From positions 20,592,001-20,656,000 of the forward strand of contig NC_053422.1 in NCBI RefSeq assembly GCF_016859285.1: a DNA stretch of 64,000 nt, read 5' to 3'. Under the pieces are notes generated by a model, which searched no databases, was not told where the DNA came from, and saw only the letters and a program-made list of their open reading frames with translations. Of the stretch, positions 13,188 through 27,892 are shown in pieces. Positions within the stretch are counted from its first letter, which is position 1. Each line of letters starts with the position of its first letter. Source of the DNA: Xiphias gladius. Its lineage: Eukaryota > Chordata > Actinopteri > Istiophoriformes > Xiphiidae. Made by a program: the position numbers and the translations under genes.

Positions 13188-16100
13188 ACAAGGGGTCTAA
13201 ATAGAACTCCCGTACTGATGTGAGCTGTCAGATGAAGGATTTTAGCTTCAGCAATTATAGGACCCGACTCATCTGCATGATCCAACAGAAACTCCCCCAC
13301 CCACACGTATACACTCACACACAGATGCACACATGCATGCATGTGCACGCATACTGGTCCTCCTTTTGCCGCAGGGATAAAGACACACCAATTACTATGC
13401 ACCAGTTGATTTACTCAGGATTTGAAGAAAAGCCCAGGGGGAAGATGAAGGTTCAGAATGCCAAGGCTGTGCGTCTGGCCCTGGCAGACATTAGAGTTGC
13501 GCTGCAATAAGAATAATTAGGCACACAGTTGTTTCTTGGATGTGTAAAGACCTCTGAGGGAATTTCAGCCAAATAGCCAATTACTGTGTAATGGCCATTA
13601 AACCTCACAGTCACTGCCATGGCTGGATTACTCTTGGTAGCCTCAGTCGCTTTTCTATGATGATGAATGGACGTAGATGAAAATTCATGAACAAATTAAT
13701 TTTCCCATGCTAGTTCCCCCACATCTGTGTGCTGAGCATGTAAATTCAATGACACAGGGATGATGCATCATCCCCGCTATGTAAACAAAATGCTAGCTGT
13801 TGAGGAATTAACCTGGACAACCTTATTTTCTCCATTCATATTTTTTTTCAGAGACCTGCGTAGTTGTTCGGCAAATGGAACTTCTGCTTAAACATTCAAT
13901 TGATTGTTATCAAATGTTTGCATTAGGAAAAACAACTTTCACCCTGGAAATGAGACAACATGTACTCCACACCTATTTCATTTTAGTCCTTTTGTACACT
14001 GTGTCATACCTGTGTCACAGTGTACAACAGTTGGAGAAATATCAAAAAATATAAAATTTTTATTCTCATGTAACTTTTCAAACTTCCAGATACGAAAGGG
14101 GAGATGATTTTGTACAGATTGTCTTAGATTTGACAAAGCCCACATAAATAAACAACATGGTGGTTATGTGCAGCCACTTTCTATGCTGCATATATTTTGA
14201 CTGATATAGGAATTTGTTGTTGTTGTTAGGCTTGGTGAGTAACACTTTTGGTTGTCAGTGTGGTGTGTAAACAGTATATTGGCTAGCGGTCTACTTGTCT
14301 CTTAACGACTGTCATGTAGAAAGTAAATTCATTTATTCCTGGTCTGGGAGCTAATTGTACCCCCTGGTGTTTTCTGAGTGTGGTCACACATCAGTGGCTG
14401 TTTTCAAAACAAATTCTCATCCTTTCCTCCTTGTTTCTCTTTTTCGGTTACCCCCCATTTCGTTTTCTTTAGACCTTATCGGACACCCGTGTATAGTGCT
14501 ATTTCCTCCACCCACCCTTGTTATTCCTCCAGCCTCCTCTTTCTCTCTCCCTCTCTCATGTAATTTCCTTTTTTTTCTTTTGCCTCCAAACCGCTAGGAC
14601 CTAAAACAGCCCACCTATGTTGTACCATTCTCTGTATGTTCTAGTGTGCCTTATTTCTATGGAGATGAGTAAGTATGGAAGTGTGAGGGGGATGATTCGG
14701 CACACAGTATATGTGACTTAGACATGTGTGGTATGTGCATGTGATTCTTACTGAGGCTAGCCATCCAGCCACATGCTCTGGATGATGAAACAATTAACTA
14801 TAACATAAGTCACTCCGCCCGCAAAGTCAGATCGTGCGTCTTCAGTCGACAAAGCTGTGATCAATTATTCAGTCGTGCATGAGGAAATTGCACCATAGCA
14901 CTGAATAAAAGCAGAAAAAACAATAAATCTTTCAGAACAAATGTCACTGTATGGATCATATATTCTTCAGCACCCACAGAGCATAATTAATATCGACACT
15001 CACTACAGTATATACAATGCTTGCATTTGTTTGATATTCCTGCTTCTGATGTGTTTCTTGACCCACTAAGTGGCCATCATAGAAGGAGTCCAGTCTCCCA
15101 GTGGATTTATTATCTATGCCATTCAGTCATGTGGGAAACCCTTGCTTCACTAGGACAAAGCAGGCAATTAACTTGCCATTGATTCTCGCTTTGACCTCCA
15201 GAGATCTGCAAAGTAATGAAAAAGCAGATGGACATGTAAAAAAAAAAAAAAGAAAAAAAAGGTCGGAGGCCTTTGTATCTTCATCAACAGACCTTGGGAT
15301 TGTAGCGGTATCTGTATCAGGTATCTTTCTGACACAGTGCAACATTTTATTAAGTATGTAATGCCAGAGGTCAGCATACATGAAAACACTGACCCAAATG
15401 CACCACTGCGTATGTGTGTGCTACACCAGTCGGCTGCAATAACTTTGAATGTTGTATATGTAAACTTGAGAAGTTCTTTCAGTGACCACTAGATGGACTA
15501 TTTCCGTTTAAGATACCTGTTCCTGCACATGTCACACCTGGTCAGGTTTCTACTTGCTCAAGGCAAGTAGGTGGGATTCGCTGCATCCTTGTTGTCTAAA
15601 AGTGGTAGTGTTTTGTGTCATCCTTTGTTGAACACTTTTATGCCTAAATAAACTCATACAAGCCACTGGAAGTGTTAAACTGTGATCTACTGGCAATCAG
15701 CCGCTGTGTGCATTTCGTAGTAGAACTAGTATGTGTTGTCAGTTAAGGTCAAATTACTGATATCCACCTCCTCAAACTGCACTATCCAATCTTAGAAATC
15801 GGGATCCCAAAGAAGACGTTTTCACAGGGGACTTTACTGGATATACTGAGAACAAAAATGCTCCCGATGGATATTTGGAGTATGAAAAAAACTGAAATTG
15901 GAAACGAAAAACTAAACAAAACAAAAAAATCTACATAGTTTTCTGCAAACTGAGCAGAAGAAAATGTTAAATTTGTCTGTTATTTACTAATCTAAAAGCT
16001 ATGGCAGTTATTGAAAGGTATGCCTAAGACTCATGAGACATTATGTTTAGTCAACCTCAGTTTTGACTGTATTGTCGGCAGGAGGAAATTTGTCATGCGG

Positions 16101-18479
16101 CCAGGTAAAACACAGACGACAGACCTAACTGATCAGCTGACTCAACCTGAGCTTTTGACAGTTTGATGGCGTGAGGGACAAAATCATTTCTCGCCCTATT
16201 AGACCTCATATGGGCTCATAAAGTAATGTTAATTTGCATCTACACAGCAAACTCAAATTAATGATAAAGTGCTGTCCCTCTGCCAGTTGAGCCAAACCGT
16301 GGGCAGATGTCAAACATTTTAACTTCAGCTAGAGAAGTTAGCCAAAAACATTTTCCCAGACATAAAAAATGACTTACTTTATCTCTCATACTTAAAACAA
16401 GACTTGGATCTGGTTCTAGTTTGTGCAGATGTACATATTAAGCAAACTTGTCGTGCAAGAGAGTTTTAAATTATCAAAGACATTTTTACTTAAAATAATC
16501 ATCATATAGGACCGGAAATAGCCACCGGAAAACAGTACCTATCTAACCAGTGGCGTCGGGAACCTTGTTTTTGTCACTGCCGTCAGAGCAGTTTGTCAAA
16601 ACACACAGGTTATGAGGGTTTGGAAGACATGCCCGTCTGACATTTCCAAGCACGCATGACCCGCAGTTTTGTTGGGACATTTCCTGTTATTCATACAGTA
16701 TATGTGACATGTAATCCATCACAGGTACTCTACAGGTTGGGAAAATAACAGAGTGGCTTCAGACTGAGGGCTTTATGATTACGAGGGATGCTTTTTGTGT
16801 TGAGATGTATTGTTTCTCGCACCTACTTAAAAACACAACATGGGTGGGCACCAAATATGCTAAAATGTGGGAAAAGAAGTACCAGTGTATGTATGTGCAT
16901 TTTTGCTCTGTTAAATCCAAATATGTGGCAGTAGATTTGAGTCCACTATTCTAAACTAGAAACTCAAAAAGTAGTGGGACAGCTTCTGGAGCGCTTAGTA
17001 TTTCCCTCTGTTCCAGTACAAAAGGCTATATGAAGCCCCCAGGTGAAAAGAACCTGATGCAAAGCTTGTGTGTAGATGCAGTGGCAGCTTCTCTGCTTGT
17101 TTACAACATAGTGGAGTGTCAGTGGTCTCAAAAAAGATCTGCTGAGCCCACACATCTTTGGTAAGTCCTTGGATTTCTCGCTGTGGCCAAGGCTGCTGCC
17201 CCATTCTGTGCCAATACGTTTAACATGCATGTGTGCAGCATTTACAACAGAGGCAAACTTTTAGAAAAGTTGAAACTGCGTCTCAATTTGAATAAATCTG
17301 CTAATGTTGTTGTAACTCTTAAATTATCCATGTATTGACAAGAAGGCATGATTTCAATAAGCATCAGTATGTCCTGGTTAGTTGTATCGTACGCAGTACT
17401 GGATACTTTGTGCTGTGTCTGAAGGCTTGACTCACTCAGCCATTTTTATGTGCACCTCAATCAACATCATCGTTTACCTAAATACAAAAGAAAAAGAAAC
17501 CAGAGCCACTTTTCAAAATATTAAAAACAGGTTTGGGTTACAGTGCCAACACCACAGCTTTGCATAATCTTCCTTGAGCGATGTGATGTGACATTTTTGA
17601 AAAAAACTGGGTTTTTTTCGAGCTCTGTACCAGATAAGTTACTATTATAATAAGCATGAAAAGGCCATTGTTATGCTTAATCTGCCGGAGGCAAAATTGA
17701 AGGACAGTCCATGTCTGAAGGTTAATGGCCACATTTACAGACTGGAAGCTGAGCCATTCTCGTTTGTTTTTATGTCTTTTTTTTGTCTGGTTTTCTGTTG
17801 CGCAATTTATCATCTAAATGGACACCGTTTGGATATCACTCGTGCTGTCTGGTCCAGTTTCAGACCTGGCTAATGGAAATAAATGTGAGTCTCTGCCACG
17901 CAGAGTGTATCAGTGCAAACACTGCATACTAAACAGATACAGTCCTCCACCCTGCATGCTAAAACACAGCCTCATAAAGTCTGTGTGATTCGGCTGGCAT
18001 CTACAAGACGTGAATGGGATCCGCTGGGCTTTAAACTCATAAAGTAATGTTATTCCTTGTTCCATCCGGGGGGAATTACATGATATTAAAATCTCTGAGA
18101 ACATTAATAATGCCAGATGTTAAATTATAGTGCCACTTTCACTTAACCAGGGTAGCCAGGTATTACTAGAGAGCCACACTGTATCATCAGAGGCAATAAC
18201 TGAAGTACCTATGTATACAACAGGAGAGAATACCCTCTTATTTTCACATCAGCTTTTACTGTATAATAATCCAAGTATTTTCCTTCATGATTATGCTCTA
18301 CGGAAATGTTGTGGTGCATTTAGTCGTTGTTAGTTACATTATTTGGTGCTGAAAAGATGCATTCTACCTGCACACAATTGACAACCAAGGTCGTGTTCTT
18401 GTGGCCCTTTCACTCGATAACAAAAGGGTCCACAGCCATGCAGACACTCTACACTTAACCATAGATGTCAACCTGCTCG

Positions 18480-18668
18480 TGGCACTACCGGGAAAGTCAG
18501 GGGGTCACCAAAGTTCATGGGATTCATCCGCCAGGGATCATGAAGGTCTATACAGAAGTTCATGGTAATAAACAAAACAGTCGTTGAGATATTCAGCCTG
18601 GACCAAAGTGGTGACTGACAGGCCGACGTGCCATCCCTACTGCCGTGGCGCTAGCATGGCTGAAGAAG
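18480..18668. repeat. Interspersed teleost repeat (GTTGAGATATTCAG..GGACCAAAGTGG family)
   Basis: Phrases CCAGGGATCATGAAGGTCTA, AGTCGTTGAGATATTCAGCC, TGGACCAAAGTGGTGACTGA, GCCATCCCTA and GCTAGCATGGCT match a fish repeat I know from many genomes. Non-coding. Confidence 0.7.
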
Positions 18669-21600
18669 ACTAAATGTCTGGACTTGTACTCTTAATTCTA
18701 CATAACTCTCAGTAACATCTTCACTCGGACTGAATAATGCCTCTGACCGAGCTCAGTACTGCATGTCTCCAGTTAACCCATACTATAAGGTAAACTATGG
18801 TTAAGGACAAAGCTCAGTGTGCCATTAGTCAGTAAATGAGAAAATTAAAAAAAGAAAAAGAAAAAAAAAGGAGAGAAGGACTGCATAACAAGAGGCTTCT
18901 GGTTTCTTCGACCCCCCATTCAGCTCAGCAGATGTCCAGTAAGACACTTTAATCCCCCCTTCTTCCTCTTCCTTCTTCTCCCTCCCTCACTGCAAAGCCC
19001 TGTTCATATCGCCATGTTTACGGCATGTTGACATGGAAAATATTTTAGGGTGAAATAGCAATGATTCATATATACACACACTCTCACTGTGCTCTGTGTT
19101 TGTCTTTAAACTTCACTTTTCCCCAAATCGTGTATATAAGCCATGTTTAGGAAGGGGAGATCACTTGCTGCCTTATTCTCTGGACTCTGAGACACTGGAG
19201 CTGCTACATTTTTATACCTTTACGTGGAAAACGGGGACTTTTTTTCTATGGACAAAGATTGCTGGACATTGGTGTTGGGAACTTGGCAAGCGTCTGGGTA
19301 TTTAGGCAATGTAGAGAGCTATTTTCAGAGATATTTTGTTGAGCAGTGTTAATATGACCAGTGGCGTTTGACTGTACAACTGCTAATTCAATAATGGGAA
19401 AATTTTCAAAGTAAGAACATTTCATGTGTGTTAAGGTGCCAGCACTTGGATACAAGCCTTAATCAAAGAAATTATACAGATTCTAGCATTTTCCACTGAC
19501 CATTAAAGAGCACAAAACAAAAAAGAAGGAAAGGTTGTTCAATGACTTCCAGACTAAGGGCATGGTACTTCATCCCTTTCATCACCTCTATGAGTGTGTC
19601 TGGAGTGTGTTGGGGTGTTTACACATAACAGCAAGCTGGTAATGCAGTGCTGGAGCACTGGGCATGATGACATGTCTCCAGGCTTGACGTTCTCTGCTAC
19701 CGTTTACTAAACAGCCTTGATAGGACATGACTGTTTTAGTAAATACAGAGGGCGCGTGTGTGTGTGTCCTTGTGTGTGTTTTGGGTTGGTTTGGTACCAG
19801 GTCAGTTAGCTTTCTGTTCAGGTGGCAGTTATCCAAAGTGAAGGGGTGCATCCCCCTCACTTCGGAGGAATCAACTTAAGCAGATTTACTAGCTGTCAGA
19901 CTTTACAAACTCCTTTGTCCACTACAGAGAGAGGTGTGAAATCTTCTTTACACCGCACTAATCAAGACAGTTCTTACAAACACAAATCCCTCATGCATAG
20001 CAGCTCGCGGTATAATCGTTCTCCGTCTGAGTTTATATTATAAACACCGCACACTTGTATGCCCTGCACTGCAGCAACACGTACGCACACTCACACCCAC
20101 ACACACACAAACGAATCCGTGTGTGTGTGTGTGAGGACACGTTCTGTTAGTTCGGACAGGTGTGTGGAAGACTGCCACGAGCCAGACAGCAGGTGGAGAT
20201 TAGGATTTATAGATTTTAATCATATCGCTCTGTTGGGCAATAATTCTACTGCCTAAGGCAAGGAAGGTCCATACCTACAGTAACATGTGATTGATGGATG
20301 CTGTGCTGAGTGTCCCTCAAACATATGTAAACACTACTGTGCTCCACAACATACGTATGTTAGCTTTCACTACAACACAACACGATTTAATTTTGAGTGC
20401 TCTGAAAAGGAAAGTTAGGAGAAAATCAAGCTGATCTGGTGAGAGTTTTCATACGAATGCAAACTTGCACTTGCACTACCGTATTCTCCACCGGGAAATG
20501 ATTAAAGCGTGTTAGCAGAAATGCCAGGAGGAAAAAAAGTATGAGAATTGGATTTTCTATCATGTTTAACACTGTGTGAAACTGGTGGATGAGGTAGCTG
20601 TCCAAATAAAGAATTTATTTGGTACAAATAACAAGAAACTGACAAACAGACAAGGGAAGTTCCAAAATATCAAACTGTGTATTGCGTTATGAGGGAATTA
20701 CATGAAAAGACAATTGACTTTGGTTTCGGAGAGCCGATAAGGTAAATCCCTCAGGTTTTGCTGTGTCTTATCTGGAAAGCTCCATCTGGAACACTGCTTT
20801 CTCCCCCTGACTTTGTCATCCCCATCTATGGCATGATTAACAGTTACAAATTTGCATCCATTTGAAACTGTCTGAATAAGACAGCAGACGGTGATGTCTG
20901 CTGTTAATGAAGTCTCCGAGGCAAAAACCCCATAATGTTTCTGTTGGCAGATAAACTCAAAAAGACCTCATGCCGGATTGACGAGGCGAAAGGCCACCCT
21001 TACTCTTGATGCTGCATCTCTCACCTGCCAGCGCAAAGTCCGAACAAGATATGGAGAAAAGAAAAAACAAACTAATCGGCTGCACAAACCCTTTATAGTG
21101 CCGAGACAATTTGGGATGGAATTGCAACATGTTGGGATGCCGACATCCCGATATTTTCTGTACTTTCTGTTTTCTTTTATTGTCTCTTTTCAGATGCTCC
21201 TGATTCACTCTGCAGGTGTATTATCTGCAGGAAAGTGTATTTTAATTGATTATGATTTTGGCACAGGTATGATTCCCTGATAGAGTTCTGAGGTTTATGG
21301 CACAGTATGAGGCCGAACAATTCACACAGTTCAATCAGATGTGCTTGCAAGTCTGACACAGCTAATAAAGCAGGATTTGTGATCTGTCCCACTGCAACCT
21401 AATCACTTCTTTTGAAATCAGTTATGCAAATTTTGACAGATTGACCTCCTAACCTCCAACCACTAATACACTTTTCATTTTGTGCCAGAATCTTAAATTC
21501 CACTTGATCTGGGTCTGAAATGTTTTCTTTCTTTCTTTCTTTCTTTCTGTGTTTAGTGTAAATGGTTGTCATGTTGCCTGTGTTTCAGGGTAAATAAAGG

Positions 21601-22841
21601 CCTAAGGCTCACACGGATCCAAGCGTTTACATTTTTTTCAATAACGTGCGGGATAACTAAAGAACTGAGTAGAAGAAAAACTGGAAAAATGTCGTTAAAT
21701 TGTATAAGTCACAGTTAACAAACTTTGGTAATTAAAGTAAACAATGCAGACCTAAACTGGTTAGTTTGGTTGAGTAAAGCCCACATGTATTGTTTGGTGG
21801 GGGAATCGTGGACTCCTAGTAATGTGTTCCAAGTGTTGGAATATGAAGAAAGTGATTTATGATATTATTTTACTATATGGATTTCAACTGCTGTTTCAGG
21901 AGATATAACAGACCACAGCCTATTATTGATACATCACAATCTACTGTAGACACTCTTGTTATTGCAAGGCACCTGACTTACTGTACAAATTTACGTTACT
22001 GTTCCACATCTGCTTTTACGAATGTATATCATGGTTGCATATCTAACTTTTTTATTTATTTTATCTTTATTTTTTTATATGACTTTTTATACTACAGAAT
22101 ATTTTTTTCTTCTGTGTGTACTGCCTCTTACTTTATATAGATATTTTCCTTTTGAGTACCTTTTTAGGAATGGCAGTCACGGAAGAAAGCAAACTATGAA
22201 TTTCTTCGTACAGTGCAAACCCATTTCTCTGTGCTTATGACAATAAAGCTATTTCCTTTCACTTGATAATCCCTGTTGCTTGTACAGAATGTTCATATTC
22301 GTTCTTCATTTTTGAATCTTCACTGTGGGATAACTATATAGTGGAAAAATGTATCCAGCAGTTATGAATCAAGAGGTTGTGAACTCTATTGAATCACTCC
22401 GTTTATTGGAAGTTAATTGACGCTTCAGCGTCTTTACAACCTTTCTACAGTTGGTCTCTCTGCCCTATTACAGCTGCCTGCATCTCAGTCAGTCAGTCAG
22501 TCAGCAGTATCTGTGTATAGATGGTGTGACAGAGAGGGATTTCAGTGTTTAGTGAAGAGGCACAGCATGGGAATGTGGATTTTCACCGTTTAGGAGAATC
22601 AGTTAACTATCCATCACACAAAGATCAGGTTTCACTGACATGCAGGGTCTACACTGCTGGTCATCGCTTTTCTGACAGGACTGTTTTCTGTTAGTAAGAG
22701 CTTATTGTCTAGCTTTCTCTTGGAGGTGAGGAGTGAGGGGTGTTTGAGAAAAATCATATAGCCAATTGCTCCTGTGTAATAATGATTAATTGATTCTTCA
22801 TAGAATAAAATGAAAAATGCAAATGTAGAACTCTAAAACCT

Positions 22842-22847
22842 TTTATT
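22842..22847 (-). terminator. Polyadenylation signal of foxi1
   Basis: AATAAA on the minus strand, about 690 nt downstream of the foxi1 stop codon. No better signal was seen between. Confidence 0.6.
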
Positions 22848-23535
22848 CATAACAAAAACACAACAGAAACAGCATATTCCATGCATCGAAAAACCATATT
22901 GTACAGTAAGTCGCACCAACAGACCAACGATATAAATGTATGACATTACACAACATATAGACATATTTACAAAGTACAGTTACCACTTGTATATCAAACT
23001 CCAAGACTGTTTGTTCATCAGATATTTTAACTTAGCAGTAAAACCAGTCTACCTTTTACCTTTTGACTATATAAAGCCAGAGACTACACATATGTAGACA
23101 CTGTTGTAATTTAACTACTCCTCTAAATGTGCTGTCTGAGCGTTGTATGTGTGATACCATCAACGAATCACAGATAGCAGTGTGGAATGTCCTGATGTCA
23201 GCAGATCAAATCTATGATCCTTTAATAATGAGTCAGATCTGATAGAGGCTAGCTTTAGATAGAATAAAAGCTGACTGAGGATCTGATACTGAGGCTGAAT
23301 GTGCTTTTAGGGAGTGACAGTTGTAGTCCACTGCGGCTGACTCAGCTGTTCCTGTGGGAATCAAAGCCTTTTTACTCTGCTGTCACACGCTATAGTGATC
23401 TCAGCTGTCTCAGTCAGCGCAAACATGCTCTGTGTGTTTGTGTGTGCGTGTGTGTATTGTCTTTCACGACACAACCTCTCTAAAAACAAAAGTAACCAGA
23501 CAGGTACATTTCAACCCCCCATCCCCCAGGTCTCA

Positions 23536-24923
23536 TTAAACCTCTGTGCCCTCGCGATGATAGATGATCCCTGTCGAGCCCAGTGCAGGGTAGAAATGCC
23601 CACTGGACCCACTGTACTGGCTGAGGATAGGGCTAGTGTACCCTAAGGAAGAGCTGGTGGGTGAAGAGGAGAGCACAGGGGGAGCTGGCACTTGTGGTAC
23701 CCACTCTGGGCCAGCTGAGTTGGGGGAGTAGCTACTAAAGCTTCCAGGCTGTGTGGGTCTATGTGGCCCATCTAAAGGAAGGTTAATCTGCAGTGGCCGG
23801 CTTAACCCATCGCCTCCCACCTCATTAGCTGCTCCAGAGGTCACTCCAGACATCTCAGACAAGAAGCTGCTCAGACACGGTGCGGGGCCCGATGATGAAG
23901 GGGAGGGGATCCTGTCTGGTGTGGGGGAGATGTTAAGGGCAGGGTTTCCAGAGTGTTTGGGGCTTCCCCTCTCGCTGTCACCTGACTCTGGAGCCCCTGA
24001 GCCGCCGTCACCACCAGAGAGGGAATCCGACTTCCTCTTTCTTTTGCGGCGGAAGTTTCCGTTGTCAAACATCTTTTCACAGTTTGGGTCAAGTGTCCAG
24101 TAGTTGCCCTTTCCTGTGTTATCACAGAGTACAGTTGGTCAGACTCAATTTTAGACTTTAAAAAGGAGTAAACAGATTAACAATATGCAGCACACCTAGG
24201 AAACCACGGCACATTCAATAGGCAATATAATCAATCAGTAAATGGAAATAAAGTGAATTAAACGTATAAGTCTTTCTGTTAGTAGGAACAAAAATTTGGA
24301 TATTTTGATTTTAAAATTGTACCTGGATCGTCCTCATCTCTGGGGACTTTTTTGAAGCAATCGTTGAGCGACAGGTTGTGTCTGATGGAATTCTGCCAGC
24401 CCGCTTTACTCTTGTTGTAGAAAGGGAAGTTGTCGGCGACGTACTGGTAAATCTGACTCAGTGTCAGTCTCCTGTCTGGCGCCCCGTGGATAGCCATGGC
24501 AATGAGAGCGGAGTAGGAGTAAGGGGGCCTGACCAGTTTCATCAGGTCTTCTTGTGAGGGCAGAGAGAACCAGCTCAGCTCCCCTCCTGGGCCCCCAGCT
24601 CCAGCTGGACCCAGGTAAGACCTCTGCATGCCGTAGTGCTGAGGGACAAAGGGAGGGCCGGGGTTTCCAGATGGACCGGTGGTAGCCAGGTACGGCGGTG
24701 TGTTGATTCCGGAGCCGTTGAACCAGAGGTAAGGGTTTGGGGAGGAGGTGGTGTAGTCGCTCAGGTCGTAGGAGGTCGGAGTGGTGCGCTGAGGGCTTGG
24801 CAGTGAGGGAGGAGGGTAGTAACAATCACTGTACATGCTGAGCTCAGGGGGCTCCTGGCCGAGGCTGGGGAACTGCGGGCCACATCGAGGAGGAGACTGG
24901 CCCTGGGCCTCAAATGAAGACAT
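23536..24923 (-). CDS. foxi1: Forkhead transcription factor FoxI1
   Basis: Complete two-exon gene. Exon 1 is 24923-24323 and exon 2 is 24113-23536; the intron has CCAG|GTAC and ACACAG|GAA borders. The product is 392 residues, close to other FoxI1 proteins. The N-terminus ([20 protein letters not shown]) and NPYLWFNG are FoxI hallmarks. The forkhead domain spans about residues 131-225: [15 protein letters not shown], the recognition helix around [15 protein letters not shown] (176-190), and wing motifs [14 protein letters not shown] basic nuclear signal RRKRKRK is at 222-228, followed by a Ser/Pro-rich activation region. The intron interrupts the forkhead domain at Gly201. FoxI1 is a nuclear pioneer-type regulator of otic placode, pharyngeal and ionocyte genes (family knowledge). 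Gene borders: 5' leader begins above 24924; 3' UTR runs to about 22842. Confidence 0.95.
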
Positions 24924-25559
24924 TTTCTTCTCACCTCTCAGTGTCTCTTCTGAAACCCTTGGCTTTGGTTGTCCTTCCTTTTGATACCAAACCCTTTTTG
25001 TGAAGATTTTTTCAGCCCCTGAAAGAGCTTTTCTTGTTCAGTCCTTTGCAGGTATTTGAATGTGAGACGATCCAAACGATGGTCTCTAAACTTCCAAGTT
25101 GTAGGCCCCTGTTCTCCACCCCTCTCTTGTCTGTTTGCCCTTGGTTTATGTCAAGATGTCACCTGTAATACCGGCTTTATCTGTTTCCCTTGAAACGCCC
25201 CCTGTCTCTTTTGATTGGTTGTTTTCCCAGGTGAGCAGCCTGATCCTGTTTTCGCTCTCATTTTTTTTCCTGCTGTCAGCTAGTTCAGTTCCTTCACGGA
25301 TTTTGTTCACCCTCAATCATATAATTTTCCACTCACGCTGTTACTCCAACATTAGCTGAGTTCAGTCACAATGTTTTTGATGATTATGAATCCAATTTAA
25401 AGAGACTTAAATGAAGTATATATTTGTGGGGTCTATTCAGATTAGAAATTTGAGTTATTTTTCCCTCCTGCATGTTAGCCCTGCAGTAATTGACAGCTTA
25501 GTCACTATGAAGATGAACAACCTCTCCTACAGTAATTATTTATTTATTTTGGATATATA

Positions 25560-25820
25560 TAGTATGTAACAATTAATGAGCACTACAATGATCATTCAAT
25601 TTGTCGATTAGTCAGTCGATAAAAAAAAATCTGAAACTATTTTGATATTGGATTATTCTTTACCGTCATTTTTCAAGCAAAAATGCCAAACGTTTACTGG
25701 TTCCAGCTTCTAAAATGTTAGGATTTATTACTTGTCTTTGCCTTATGATAGTAAACTTAATGTTTTTGGGGTGTTGGACTACTGGTTGGTCAAAACAAGC
25801 ATTTAGAGGTCATAATTATT
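25560..25820 (-). repeat. hAT-like non-autonomous repeat copy
   Basis: Reverse orientation: TAGTTTCAGATTTTTTT, CGACTGACTAATCGACAAAT and AAGTTTACTATCATAAGG match a fish repeat whose consensus, as I recall, starts GCTGCAACTAACGATTATTTTC. Further copies are at 46105-46377, 51709-51990 and about 62040-62132. Confidence 0.65.
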
Positions 25821-26139
25821 ATTAATAATTATGATAAACAAAGCAACAGTACTATTGTTATGGCATCTTTAAACCAGGTTTAGCCGGAGAAATATTATAA
25901 AAGCAGGAGAATCCAACTGGAATAATAGGCTAAAAACAGCACTGCAGTGGCACAGCCTATGCAGTTTAATTGGGAATAAATTGTATTTTGATATTATTTA
26001 GCCAATTCAAATGTAGTCTCTGTAAATGTAGGGGACTGTTTAACTTATATATATTTACGTAAGCTAATATTTTTCCAGTATTTCCCAGGTTCTCCAATTG
26101 AAAACTGATGGCTTAAATGATAATTTTTGATAATAATCA

Positions 26140-26975
<836 letters not shown>

Positions 26976-27059
26976 ACAATGGGTTTATATAATAAGTACG
27001 TTGTGTGAAAATCATCCTGACAATCATGGGAAGTTCAATCGTCCCTGTTTAAATTGAGA

Positions 27060-27151
27060 ATGCGCTACGCGTGGCGTTTTCCTCCTTAGTTATCGCGAGA
27101 ACTCCCTATTTCAAAAATTTGGCTAACTTTCTGAAGAAAACCCCTCGCACC
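27060..27151 (+). promoter_or_regulatory. Candidate syce3 promoter and non-coding first exon
   Basis: Contains ACGCGT (27067-27072) and TCGCGAGA (27093-27100), a core motif of TATA-less vertebrate promoters. A strong splice donor (CCGTAAGT, GT at 27152) follows and could join the acceptor TTTGTAATTTAG at 27484-27495 just before the syce3 ATG. The exon is inferred, not shown. Confidence 0.5.
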
Positions 27152-27495
27152 GTAAGTCTGGCAAACCTTTAAATAGAGTAATGGCTCTTAACCCCATGAA
27201 CTGCTGATTAAAACTCCAGCTGGTACATGTAGATACGGTTGGCGAATGCTCAATCGGCTAAAATCCTCATTTCAGAAGAGTTTACCATCCTAACCTTCCC
27301 GAGGATGACATTACATAGCTAACGACCACAGAGTCCTGAGCTAACCAAAAACCTAACGGTTGCCTTTGCTGCCGTGACCGGATTGGTTGAGTTGGCTAGC
27401 GGCAGTTTCTTGTTTTTCTTTTTTTTTTTTGACGGAGTAGCCTCTGATCGATGAACTGACAGCTGATAAAAACAATGTGTCGGTTTGTAATTTAG

Positions 27496-27892
27496 ATGGC
27501 CGATTCATCTTCTCCCCCTGAGCGTCCGCAGGACAGCAAGGACGACGTGTTGGAGCTAAACAAAGATTTAGAGAGAATGACCGAAGGTGCTGAAAACATA
27601 TCAGGTATGTAACATTAAATAGGGATTCAGATGCTGCCGCTATGGTGACTATGTCTAACATAACTTCCTCATAGCTGCAATATCATTCTAATATCATTGT
27701 ATCCCCCCGCCGCGTACACCTGTAGTGCAGCTGACCTGGATGGCTTATGACATGGTGTCCCTGCGGACCAATCCTGAGCTGGGGGCCTCTCTGCGGAAAC
27801 TGGAGGACGCCCATCACAGGTGCAGAGTTGCGGTGTATGGAGACCGTGACCAGGGGCCTGAGATTGCTGCCACCACACTCACTCAGATGTGA
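27496..27892 (+). CDS. syce3: Synaptonemal complex central element protein 3
   Basis: Two coding exons, 27496-27604 and 27726-27892, joined in phase 1 (TCAG|GTATGT donor, CACCTGTAG acceptor). The product is 91 residues; mammalian SYCE3 is 88. The helical core is recognisable: LNKDLERM in exon 1, then VQLTWMAYDMVSLRTNPELG and LRKLEDA in exon 2, matching LNKDLEKL..VQATWMAYDMVVMRTNP..RRLEDA in mammals. SYCE3 builds the central element of the synaptonemal complex with SYCE1 and SYCP1 and is needed for meiotic synapsis and crossovers. The last 22 residues after the conserved Cys diverge from the mammalian helical tail; a CAG|GTGCAG sequence at 27817-27825 could be an alternative donor. The ATG lies directly after a probable splice acceptor, so a non-coding first exon is expected upstream. 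Confidence 0.85.

Larger units (their letters stand above)
5700..22840. other. Gene-free stretch between gabrp and foxi1
   Basis: No exon, RNA gene or recognisable protein motif was found on either strand apart from the repeats listed separately. Minor low-complexity tracts are GAT repeats at 6741-6761, a TTCT run at 21530-21548 and an AGTC run at 22485-22504. I looked for KCNIP1 and KCNMB1 exons, expected here from human gene order, and did not see any. The segment 21860-22262 ends in GTGCTTATGACAATAAAG and may be a retroelement 3' tail, but that is weak. Confidence 0.6.

Noticed and set aside
20957-21280. Overlapping open frames of 83 and 100 codons on opposite strands
   Set aside because: Neither has a motif or flanking splice structure; a chance result.
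21860-22262. Possible 3' end of a retroelement (ends with GACAATAAAG)
   Set aside because: Only the tail phrase fits; no reverse transcriptase motif or target duplication visible.
23753-24103. Plus-strand open frame of 116 codons over foxi1 exon 2
   Set aside because: Shadow of the foxi1 coding frame in GC-rich sequence.
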